NCBI GenBank assembly: GCA_947044405.1
Contig: CAMRHE010000133.1
Span: forward strand, 930,001 to 994,000
Direction of reading: 5' to 3'
DNA from: Leptodactylus fallax
Taxonomy: Eukaryota; Chordata; Amphibia; Anura; Leptodactylidae
DNA: 64,000 nucleotides
Below are positions 11,162 through 21,236 of this stretch, one piece after another. The position numbers were made by a program, and so were the translations under genes. Position 1 is the first letter of the stretch. Every line of letters begins with the position of its first letter. The notes beneath the pieces were generated by a model. That model was not told the DNA's origin. It ran no database searches and worked only from the letters and a program-made list of their open reading frames with translations.

Positions 11162-12797
11162 CAGTCATATGAAAAAGTTTGGGCACCCCTAATAATCTTA
11201 ATCATTTTTAGTTCTAAATATTTGGGTGTTTGCAACAGCCATTTCAATTTGATATATCTAATAACTGATGGACACAGTAATATTTCAGGATTGAAATGAG
11301 GTTTATTGTACTAACAGAAAATGTGCAATATGCATTAAACCAAAATTTGACCGGTGCAAAAGTATGGGCACCTCAACAGAGAAGTGACATTAATATTTAG
11401 TAGATCCTCCTTTTGCAAAAATAACAGCCTCTAGTCGCTTCCTGTAGCTTTTAATCAGTTCCTGGATCCTGGATGAAGGTATTTTTGACCATTCCTCTTT
11501 ACAAAACAATTCCAGTTCAGTTAAGTTTGATGGTCGCCGAGCATGGACAGCCCGCTTCAAATTATCCCACAGATGTTCAATGATATTCAGGTCTGGGGAC
11601 TGGGATGGCCATTCCAGAACATTGTAATTGTTCCTCTGCATGAATGCCTGAGTAGATTTGGATCATTGTCTTGCTGAAATATCCATCCCCGGCGTAACTT
11701 CAAATTCGTCACTGATTCTTGTACATTATTCTCAAGAATCTGCTGATACTGAGTTGAATCCATGTGACCCTCAACTTTAACAAGATTCCCGGTGCCGGCA
11801 TTGGCCACACAGCCCCAAAGCATGATGGAACCTCCCCCAAATTTTACAGTGGGTAGCAAGTGTTTTTCTTGGAATGCTGTGTTTTTTGGACGCCATGCAT
11901 AACGCCTTTTTGTATGACCAAACAACTCAATCTTTGTTTCATCAGTCCACAGGACCTTCTTCCAAAATGAAGCTGGCTTGTCCAAATGTGCTTTTGCATA
12001 CCTCAGGCGACTCTGTTTGTGGCGTGCTTTCAGAAACGGCTTCTTTCGCATCACTCTCCCATACAGCTTCTCCTTGTGCAAAGTGTGCTGTATTGTTGAC
12101 CGATGCACAGTGACACCATCTGCAGCAAGATGATGCTGCAGCTCTTTGGAGGTGGTCTGTGGATTGTCCTTGACTGTTCTCACCATTCTTCTTCTCTGCC
12201 TTTCTGATATTTTTCTTGGCCTGCCACTTCTGGGCTTAACAAGAACTGTCCCTGTGGTCTTCCATTTCCTTACTATGTTCCTCACAGTGGAAACTGACAG
12301 GTTAAATCTCTGAGACAACTTATTGTATCCTTCCCCTGAACAACTATGTTGAACAATCTTTGTTTTCAGATCATTTGAGAGTTGTTTTGAGGAGCCCATG
12401 ATGCCACTCTTCAGAGGAGATTCAAATAGGAGAACAACTTGCAATTGGCCACCTTAAATACCTTTTCTCATGATTGGATACACCTGGCTATGAAGTTCAA
12501 AGCTCATTGAGGTTACAAAACCAATTTTGTGCTTCAGTAAGTCAGTAAAAAGTAGTTAGGAGTATTCAAATCAATAAAATGATAAGGGTACCCACATTTT
12601 TGCACCGGTCAAATTTTGGTTTAATGCATATTGCACATTTTCTGTTAGTACAATAAACCTCATTTCAATCCTGAAATATTACTGTGTCCATCAGTTATTA
12701 GATATATCAAACTGAAATGGCTGTTGCAAACACCCAAATATTTAGAACTAAAAATGATTAAGATTAATAGGGGTGCCCAAACTTTTTCATATGACTG
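11162..12797 (-). mobile_element. Tc1-like transposon, nearly intact (element 1)
   Basis: It is bounded by a TA duplication (11160-11161 and 12798-12799). The terminal inverted repeats are 211 bp each (11162-11372 and 12587-12797), start CAGTCATATGAAAAAG, and differ at about five positions by eye. It is 1636 bp long and encodes one transposase on the minus strand with a single frameshift. The low divergence between the termini points to recent insertion compared with the element at 59407. Confidence 0.95.
11390..12399 (-). pseudogene. Tc1-like transposase, one frameshift
   Basis: A DDE transposase of the Tc1/mariner superfamily, which cuts and pastes its own element at TA sites. The family start is MGSSKQLSNDLKTK at 12399; an upstream in-frame ATG at 12444 only adds 15 residues. 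The N-terminal paired-like helix-turn-helix includes KLSQRFNLSVSTVRNIV, followed by the GRPRK AT-hook-like motif. The catalytic residues are visible: D in LWTDETK, D in QQDNDP, and E in SPDLNIIEHLW. A one-base loss near 11660, just after QQDNDP, shifts the frame; the remaining part continues at STQAFMQRNN to GGSTKY and stops at 11390. The combined length, about 335 residues, is normal for the family. This copy cannot make the full enzyme without frame restoration. Confidence 0.92.
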
Positions 12798-12873
12798 TAT
12801 GTCTGGTCTGGAAGGGGGGTAAAGCATCTGGTATGAAAGTGGTTAAAAAAAGATTTTTGCCCGGAAAACCTCT

Positions 12874-13098
12874 TTAGGCTGAGGCCCCACATAGCAGAAA
12901 CGCAACTTTTTTTGTTGCAGATTTTGTTGTGGTTTTTTTAGCCAAAGCTAGGAGAGGAATGAGCAGAAGGTAGAAGTATAAGAGCTTCCTTTATATTTCC
13001 TATTCCTTTTATAGACAATCTTGGTTTTGGCTCAAGAAACCGCAACAAAATCTGCAACAAAAAAAGCTGCGTTTCCACAACGGTGGGCCTCAGGCTTA
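12874..13098. mobile_element. MITE family A, copy 2
   Basis: A complete palindromic copy from TAGGCTGAGGCCCCAC to GGGCCTCAGGCTTA, with the same arms and centre as the copies at 7781, 31191 and 32641. Confidence 0.8.
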
Positions 13099-14218
13099 AG
13101 CTAATTTTATGTTTTTATCTGTATACTCCATAACAGCAAAAATTATATTTTTGCCAGACCCCGCATATTCCCTATATATATTGCCATTGGCTTTGCAACT
13201 ATGAAATCCTCCGCCATAAAAAAAGACTCTACATGCCAAGTAAAGGTGCAAAACACAAAGTGCGAGCTGAGGTTTTTCATCCTTCTGTTTGGTAATTGAC
13301 CTGCAATGGAGGAAAAACAATTGGAGATGGGACCACTACCTAATTTGTTCCTGTCTGTTCCGAGCTCATCCCCAGACTAGTAAGCGGACGCGCGATACGA
13401 CTGAACTGTCTGGAGAGAGATTTCGCTCAGACAACATAAACAACAGGACGGTCTTAAAAAAATGAAACTGCCAACCTGAAGAACATTTTCTCCTCCCGTA
13501 TGTGAGCTGCGGCATCACTCAGGGCAATATTAATCAGTGAAGAGCATATTATACCTATGGCAAGCCCCCGGCCTGTCCCCTGACAGCGTCAATTTATGGC
13601 CGCTGGAGTCCCTCATATAAAAAAAAAAAAAAAAAAGCCCTCTGGATGAGGTAAAAATATGACCCAGGAAGAAGCTGCTATAAAGAGATGAATGGTTGTA
13701 TTAAAGCGTAGACAAGTCTCTCGAAATAAATACAATAATATGGAAGCGGGAGACGCAATTTCCCTTTCCAGACACTTTGATTTTCCTTGGGCACCTAAAG
13801 AAGAATGAGATCTAAACTAATAAAAAATATCCGTCCATTAAAACTGCACAAAAAGCAGATAATGGGGTAATACTAAAAAATATATAAAAACATATTTTAT
13901 AGTGAAAATATATTAAAGTATAAAGTCTTCAAAGTGCACCAAATAAAACTGCAACGTGCAACAATTATGAATAAATCCTTATTAAAAGTTGGAGTCATTA
14001 TCCTAGATACACTGAGATAGGGGCCCCGCCTATGATATGCCTTTAATACTGGGGTATTCTTATGTGGCAGGGTCGGGTCTTTAAGCCTTCTGCACCTAGG
14101 TGTGAGTGCTAGATATGCACTGCCTATAGTTACACCTCAGGGTATAAATTATAATGTGCAAATAACATCAAAAATATTGCTAACAGAGACCAAATTTGAT
14201 GTGAATATATAGGTACAT
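13099..14218. other. Low-copy-looking block; possible conserved non-coding DNA
   Basis: No repeats are obvious apart from an A-run at 13620-13636. The 13490-13615 stretch contains ATTAATCAGTG and CAATTTATGGCC, motifs of the homeodomain-binding type. That is suggestive only, since conservation cannot be judged here. 13800-14218 is AT-rich and repeat-like. Confidence 0.25.
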
Positions 14219-15874
14219 AAAGTATAAAGGTTTATATGATAGAGGGAGAGAAGCTGAGCTGTGTGATATATAGGTTATATGATAGAGGAGAGAAGCTGAG
14301 CTATGTGATATATAGGTTATATGACAGAGGAGAGAAGCTGAGCTCTGTGATATATAGGGTTATATGATAGAGGAGAGAAGCTGAGCTCTGTGATATATAG
14401 GATTATATGACAGAGGAGAGAAGCTGAGCTCTGTGATATATAGGATTATATGATAGAGGAGAGAAGCTGAGCGCTGTGATATATAGGGTTATATGATAGA
14501 AGAGAGAAGCTGAGCTCTGTGATATATAGGGTTATATGATAGAAGAGAGAAGCTGAGCTCTGTGATATATAGGGTTATATGACAGAGGAGAGAAGCTGAG
14601 CTCTGTGATATATAGGGTTATATGATAGAGGAGAGAAGCTGAGCTCTGTGATATATAGGGTTATATGATAGAGGAGAGAAGCTGAGCTCTGTGATATATA
14701 GGGTTATATGATAGAGGAGAGAAGCTGAGCTCTGTGATATATAGGGTTATATGATAGAGGAGAGAAGCTGAGCTCTGTCATATAGAGGGTTACAGGATAG
14801 AGGAGAGAAGCTGAGCTCTGTGATATATAGGGTTATATGATAGAGGAGAGAAGCTGAGCTCTGTGATATATACAGTTATATGATAGAGGAGAGAAGCTGA
14901 GCTCTGTGATATATAGGGTTATATGATAGAGGAGAGAAGCTGAGCTCTGTGATATATAGGGTTATATGATAGAGGAGAGAAGCTGAGCTCTGTGATATAT
15001 ACAGTTATATGATAGAGGAGAGAAGCTGAGCTCTGTGATATATACAGTTATATGATAGAGGAGAGAAGCTGAGCTCTGTGATATATACAGTTATATGATA
15101 GAGGAGAGAAGCTGAGCTCTGTGATATATACAGTTATATGATAGAGGGAGAGAAGCTGAGCTCTGTGATATATAGGGTTATATGATAGAGGAGAGAAGCT
15201 GAGCTCTGTGATATATAGGTTATATGATAGAGGAGAGAAGCTGAGCTCTGTGATATATAGGGTTATATGATAGAGGAGAGAAGCTGAGCTCTGTGATATA
15301 TATAGGGTTATATGATAGAGGAGAGAAGCTGAGCTCTGTGATATATAGGGTTATATGATAGAGGAGAGAAGCTGAGCTCTGTGATATATATAGGGTTATA
15401 TGATAGAGGAGAGAAGCTGAGCTCTGTGATATATAGGTTATATGATAGAGGAGAGAAGCTGAGCTCTGTGATATATAGGGTTATATGATAGAGGAGAGAA
15501 GATGAGCTCTGTGATATATAGGGTTATATGATAGAGGAGAGAAGATGAGCTCTGTGATATATAGGGTTATATGATAGAGGGAGATAAGCTGAGCTCTGGG
15601 ATATATAGGTTATATGATAGAGGAGAGAAGCTGAGCTCTGTGATATATAGGGTTATATGATAGAGGAGAGAAGCTGAGCTCTGTGATATATAGGGTTATA
15701 GGACAGAGGAGAGAAGCTGAGCTCTGTGATATATAGGGTTATATGATAGAGGAGAGAAGCTGAGCTCTGTGATATATAGGGTTATATGATAGAGGGAGAG
15801 AAGCTGAGCTCTGTGATATATAGGTTATATGATAGAGGAGAGAAGCTGAGCTCTGTGATATATAGGATTATATT
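14219..15874. repeat. 43-bp minisatellite, about 38 copies
   Basis: The unit contains GGTTATATGATAGAGGAG, AGAAGCTGAGCTCTGTG and ATATATAG. The period is 43 bp, with 41-46 bp variants. A variant reading ATATACAGTTATATG is clustered in consecutive units at about 14990-15140, and ATATATATAGGG variants recur at about 15300 and 15390, showing local unit duplication. No gene is present. Confidence 0.95.
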
Positions 15875-15900
15875 ATCTTGACCAGAGTTAATCCTGTCAA

Positions 15901-16050
15901 GACTCCCAGGAGAGAAAAAGAGAGTCCTGGTTACCCCGCCCACACACAGTGATTGACTGATTTCTCCCTATTGGTGTGTCTACACTGTAGTCTGTCAATC
16001 ACGGTGTGTAGGTGGTATTATCAGGACTCTCTCTGTCTCTCCTCGGAGTC
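15901..16050. repeat. Imperfect 60-bp inverted repeat (hairpin element)
   Basis: Arms 15901-15960 and 15991-16050 are equal in length, begin and end GACTCC / GGAGTC, and pair at about 80%, with a 30-bp centre. It fits a small MITE directly flanking the 43-bp array. Confidence 0.6.
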
Positions 16051-16905
16051 ATGTCTGGGTTTGCTCTGCTTTTTATTCAGAAATTCTGTTCCAAAACACT
16101 AAGTCCACTGTCAACTCCTCCTACTGCACAGACTTATGTATGGTTGCTGGCGGCATCACTTCATCACTCATTTGTGGGCATTGTATGACTGTGTAATTTC
16201 TATTATGGTCACTGGCTAAAAAGAACTACTAAACCAGAGTACACAGACAAGTAGAAGTTTGCCACCCTGCAGATATTTCTCTCCCGTTTCCGTCTATGAT
16301 ATAATAAGATCTAGTGTCACTCTGAAGGTAAAATCAATTTCATTCTCAAACATTCTTCACGATAATAAACATCATCTATATTTATGTGATATTTTCCTCG
16401 TTCTGAGATTCTAAGATGAAAGAGTTATATTTTATGGCTCGCTTTTTTTTCGCTGGGGACGGCGCCAGGTTCAGAATTTTAATCCCCTGTAGTCATTATT
16501 CTCAGAGTGTTTCAGAAGTAACGTGTGGCACAGAAAGAAAGACAATGCCCAGGTACTGAACCTCAGGTGATTTGGCTCTGACGTGCAGTGTCGGTAGTTT
16601 GCGGTAGTATTTATGGGAAAGTAGGCGATTCATTGTCTGAGGATTAGTGTCTCGAATCGCCGTGTGCATCACTGATAGAGCAGATTGGTTAGAGTTTAAT
16701 AGAGAGCATGCATCCAAATACTCGCATGGCCACCATTCTATAGCCAGGGCACTGCAGACATCTTGTGGATTTAGAGACTGAAAGTATACCGTTAAAGTGG
16801 ACGCTCCTAAGAAATGTACCTCCAGCATCTGGAAGAAGTTGTTATCGTCTGTTCTTCATTAGGAAACTGCGAGTTACCTAGTGTGTAAACTGTGAAGTCT
16901 TATTC
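16051..16905. other. Intergenic, unexplained
   Basis: No repeat structure is obvious. A 108-codon open frame on the minus strand (16502-16828) has normal-looking amino-acid composition but no motif I recognise. CTTCTTCCAG precedes it like a splice acceptor, and no convincing donor is found at its end. It is reported as unresolved rather than as a gene. Confidence 0.3.
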
Positions 16906-17199
16906 CTGCACTGACCACCAAGGGCACTCCAACCACCATCCCCTGCACTGACCACCAAGGGCACTCCAACCACCATCCCCTACACTGACCAACAAGGGCA
17001 CTCCAACCACCATCCCCTGCACTGACCGCCAAGGGCACTCCAACCACCATCCCCTGCACTGACCAGCAAGGACACTCCAACCACCATCCCCTGCCCTGAC
17101 CAGCAAGGACACTCCAACCACCATCCCCTGCACTGACCAGCAAGGACACTCCAACCACCATCCCCTGCACTGACCACCAAAGGCACTCCAACCACCATC
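16906..17199. repeat. 37-bp minisatellite, about 8 copies
   Basis: The unit is built from CTGCACTGACCACCAAGG and CACTCCAACCACCATCCC. Because 37 leaves remainder one on division by three, all three minus-strand frames are open with the same WWLECP/GDGGW/VSAG peptide in rotation. The open frames are therefore repeat artefacts. Confidence 0.9.
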
Positions 17200-17227
17200 A
17201 GGCTTATGGAGGCTTTGCTGCTAGAAT

Positions 17228-17552
17228 TCAGGGCTGTGGAGTCAGTAGGAGAAATCACCAACTCCGACTCCTCTATTGTTTCACAGCCGGACTCCTGCTC
17301 CGATTCTGACTCCTTCATAAATGGCTGACGGCCCCAAGTAAATCTGATGCAGTAAATTAATTAAAAATTTGGTGATTGAATTCCTTTGAAAGTAACTATG
17401 CATAAAACTATACATCTAATTATACAATATTAATAATTGCATAATGTAATTAAAATAATTTTATTATGAAGCCGGAGTCAGTAACTTTTTTCAAACTCCG
17501 ACTTCACCCAAAATTAGTGATGACTGCACGACTACGACTCCACAGCTTGCTT
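17228..17552. mobile_element. TIR element with GGCTGTGGAGTC ends
   Basis: The left end, AGGGCTGTGGAGTCAG, is inverted at the right as CGACTCCACAGC. Both ends carry repeated ACTCCGACT modules and flank an AT-rich core. The layout is that of a non-autonomous DNA transposon; no transposase is present. Confidence 0.6.
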
Positions 17553-17722
17553 AGGACTTGCTCCTGGGGAAACTCTACAACCACCATCAGACAACCTGCA
17601 GGTCCCCTCATTACTTCACCAGCCTTTGAGGAGAAGATCTGGTAGAGATCCTTGCCACCATGACCACAATTACTTCTCCTAACCTCTTGGCCTCCCTCCA
17701 AATTGGTTCGATTCACTCAACC

Positions 17723-18090
17723 AGGGCTAAGACCCCACACAGCGAATCGCTGCCAAAAAACGGTGCAGAAATAACCGTGATGGAAACGCATCGCATTTTT
17801 TTCTGCAGCGTTTTTCACAGAAAGTCCGCAGAGAATTGCTCTGCGGACTTTCTGTCCCTACTATACCTATACGGTAAACTCCAGCGCTTCCATAGGTATA
17901 ATTGACATGCTGCGATTTAGAAAAATGCAACAGTTTTTGAAATCGCAGCATTTCCGCTGCAGATTTTTTTCTGCAATGTGTGGATGGGATTAGCCAGGAT
18001 CCCATCCACTGTGCAGGTACTGTAAAAGGCAGCATTTTGGGCTGTAATTTTTCTGCCTGCATTTTCGCAAAGTGGGGCCCCGGCGTAAAG
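17723..18090. mobile_element. MITE family B, copy 3 (inverted)
   Basis: It begins AGGGCTAAGACCCCAC and ends AGTGGGGCCCCGGCG. It has the diagnostic blocks TATAATTGACATGCTGCGA and GATGGGATTAGCCAGGATCC in reverse orientation to the copy at 6236. Confidence 0.75.
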
Positions 18091-19137
18091 GAGTATCCTC
18101 TTGTCCTTTATCACACTGGTATACATCATATATAATTCTTTCCTGTGCTGAAATTCATTGTCGACCACACTTTTATAAACAGGCGCATCCTGCAAAAACC
18201 ACATAGTATACAACTTGTTCCCCCAATAGGTTACAATTCACATTTGATGTATGCACAGTTTGCCTATACAGACAGAGCCACACTTTTGAAGCCTTCTGTC
18301 AGGTGTATACATTTGGTAAAATCCTTGACATATACGCTTAAGGCGCGATGTGAATAGAGACTAAAAAACTGGAACATTTGCTTTTATATTAAGTTTTTCT
18401 TTAACGTTGCGCCTATTCTCAGGTGCCGACTTTTGACTGCCAATAAACCCAATCCTTCACGCTCCGCGGAGAATGCATTGAACCCACCTGAACAGATCGC
18501 TCGGGAGCCGATGCTTTTTCTAATTGTTAAAAGCAGATGTGCTGTATTCTTATCAAATCGTATCCTGCGGTCCTGTCATGGAAGGGGCGCTCGGCTCTGC
18601 GTGATCCAGCTTCACTCTTCATCCGCGGGAGCCGATGAGTGACACGTAGACAAGGAACCTGAGGTTTCCAAACTCCCAAATACAGCTGCGGCCCTTTGTT
18701 CTCTTCCCGGTGTATGGCACGCTTTGTATTTTACACTTGGAGCTACTTCTCATAAGGCGACGTCTTCTTCTTTACATATTGTACTGCATGCTAAATGAAG
18801 CGCACCTCCGCCTCGTATTTCGGTGCAGACTATCGGGTATTTTATGTGCTTTCAAAAAAAAAAACTCTTCGCTTTGAGTTTCCAAATGACAAGAGAACAT
18901 CAAAAAAACATGGCCGTCATCCTTCTCGGAGTGAGGATCTTGACAGCTCCGATATATAACTCATGTCACAAAACTACAAACTGATCACATCTAAAACGTG
19001 AGAATGTTGGCTCTGCTCCCCGGGTAAATCACTTATCTGACACCGCGTAAAAATAAAACACAAGGAGCCGTATTAGGAGTGGGAACACTACAGTACCCCG
19101 GGCAAGTCAGCGCTGATCAGGTCGGTAAAGAGGATTA
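18091..19137. other. Low-copy-looking block; possible regulatory DNA
   Basis: No tandem or palindromic repeat is obvious. 18410-18860 has mixed composition with scattered CpG, TTCTAATTGTTAAAAG and GCATGCTAAATGAAG. It resembles conserved non-coding DNA in texture, but nothing in the sequence alone proves it. No splice-bounded exon was found. Confidence 0.25.
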
Positions 19138-19406
19138 AAGGGAGTCTGTCAGCTCCAAAATGGCTTCAAAACCAATACTAGTGTTAGAGCTGTCTGTAAG
19201 CAAATCTGACAGTCCTCGCCCCGAGTACACGGGAAACTGATCTGCATATCCATAAAAAGATGATCGTGTCTGGGTTGCACTCAATGAGCTACGGGAGCCG
19301 CCATGATGTGGCTCCCCTTTTGGTCATGTGATAGAATACAATAGCATGGAATACTTTATTGATCCACAGGGAAAATTCAGTGTCCAAAAGCCCAATATAA
19401 TACATA
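19138..19406. repeat. Dispersed repeat starting GGGAGTCTGTCA
   Basis: It begins AAAGGGAGTCTGTCAGC; a related start (AAAGGGAGTCTGTCACC) occurs at 31918. It is judged an interspersed repeat from this recurrence. Confidence 0.45.
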
Positions 19407-19789
19407 AGGGTGGATTCACACTTGCGCTTGAGTCCGTCCGCTGCCAATCCGAGTAAAAATCTCGGCGAACGGGATCGGCACCGGATAGCGACAGGTTAGC
19501 AACGCATTGCTTAAAAACCCATTCATTTGAATGGGTTTTTAAAGCAATGCGCGGGTGTCCGATTGCACCCTCTGCGCCGCGAAGCCGTTTTTTTTTCGTT
19601 GGACACACAGTCCTGCATGTCCGACTTTGTTTCCGATGAAAAAACTGGATTCGCAGCACAGAGGGTGCAATGAATGGGTTTTTAAGCAATGCGTCGCTAA
19701 CCTGTCGCTATCCGGTGCCTATCTTGTTTCCCGAGAGTTTCACTCGGATTGGCAGCGGACGGACTGAAGCGCAGGTGTGAACCCACCCT
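19407..19789. mobile_element. MITE family C, long-TIR palindrome
   Basis: The left arm, AGGGTGGATTCACAC then GTCCGTCCGCTGCCAATCC, is inverted at the right end (GGATTGGCAGCGGACGGAC ... CCACCCT). Arms of about 118 bp pair down to GCAATGCG and AAAAACCCATTCA. The short ORFs inside have no relation to known proteins. Confidence 0.8.
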
Positions 19790-20075
19790 AAAACAGAAAC
19801 GCAGGACAGAACGCAGTATCACTCATGGTGCAAGGGGTACAGGTGGAAACATAAAAAAAGAACAGATTTCAAGGAAAGGAGTCCGCCTGGGGATGGGGGC
19901 AGGGCAGGGGTGTCCCTGTGGTCCATGAGCAGGATCGATAGATAAAGCATGCTATGGCGGAGGAGATGAATGATCTCCTCAACCTCTCACTATGGCGGCG
20001 TAACTGGACAAACCGCCAACTTGCTCCTCTGACACTGGGCCATGGAGGAGTTTGCCAATATTGATTTGAGCTTCT
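19790..20075. other. Spacer without recognised features
   Basis: Low-complexity-free sequence between two transposon-derived elements. No exon or RNA gene is seen. Confidence 0.3.
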
Positions 20076-21236
20076 TAACCCCTTCTCAACATCCGCCGTA
20101 CTATTACGGCAGATGCTAGGTCTTTAAAGATGGCGGCCTCTCTGCTGCAGAGCGGCCACCATAGCTACTGGTGTCTATAGCAGAGACCCGGCGCTAATGC
20201 TTGCAGAGTTCTCTATGATCTTGGGCACTGCAGGTCAGGATTCCCCCCCCCAAATAAAAAAAAAAATGGCCTCCTTTATCGTTGCAGGCCAGCTCCGCGT
20301 AGCGACATTGTGGGAGCCACAATGGGAGCCTGCTGAAGGTTCCCAAGCCTGCCATGAGAATATTACTATTGAGGCTGGTCTATGATTGACCTCAATATTA
20401 AAGTAGCGAATCTTCCATAGACTGCAATACAGTTGTATTGCAGTCAATGGGACTTGCAATTAAATGAGCTAATAAAATAGTAAAAAAAATAAATAAAAAA
20501 AGGTTTAAAAAATATATAAAAAAAAAAAACTACAAATCATCTCCACTCCCCCCTTTCCCTAAAATACATATAAAACTAAAAAAGTACTGTAAAAAACATA
20601 CACATTAGGTATCTTTGTGTCCAAAAACGCCCGGTCTACAAACTTACGGTAAACACCGTAGCAGGAAAAAAAAAATCAAAAGTGCCAAACCACTGTTTTT
20701 TCGCTGCTTCGCCTCTGATAAAAATGTAAATAAAAAGTGATCAAAGCAATAGACATTCCCCAAAATGGTATAACTAAAAAGTACACCTGGCCCCACAAAA
20801 AAAGACGCCCTATGCAATATATGCAAAATATGGCAACTTTTAGAGAAAAAGTTTTTTGCAAAGCTTAGATTTTTATTAAGGGGTTAACATGTAAATAAAA
20901 CTATATAAATTTGGTATCCCCGGAATCGTACCGAAACACAGAATACAGGTGACATGTCATTTTGGCTGCAGAATGAACGCTGTAAAAACAAATCCCCTAA
21001 GAAAGTCGCACAAATTAACTTTTTCTCCAATTCCACCCCATTCTGAATTTTTTTTTCCAGCTTCCCAGTACAGTGTACAGAATAATAAATTGTAGCATTA
21101 TGAAGAACAACTTGTCCCGCAAACATTAAGCCCTCATATGGCTCTGTGAACGGAAAAATAAAAAAGTTATGGGGTTTATAAGGCGGGGAGTCAAAAATGA
21201 AAACTGAAAAATGTCACCGGCAGAAAGGGGTTAAAG
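20076..21236. mobile_element. TTAA-bounded non-autonomous element
   Basis: Both edges carry TTAA: TTAACCCCTTCTC at the left and CAGAAAGGGGTTAA at the right, giving a short inverted terminus CCCCTT/AAGGGG. The core goes from a GGCGGC-rich left part to an A-rich centre with oligo-A runs. TTAA target duplications are characteristic of piggyBac and Kolobok transposons, so this is most simply a MITE of one of those superfamilies. No transposase remnant was seen. Confidence 0.5.

Noticed and set aside
16874..17318. Three overlapping open frames with WWLECP repeats
   Set aside because: All three frames are open because of the 37-bp unit; this is not coding.
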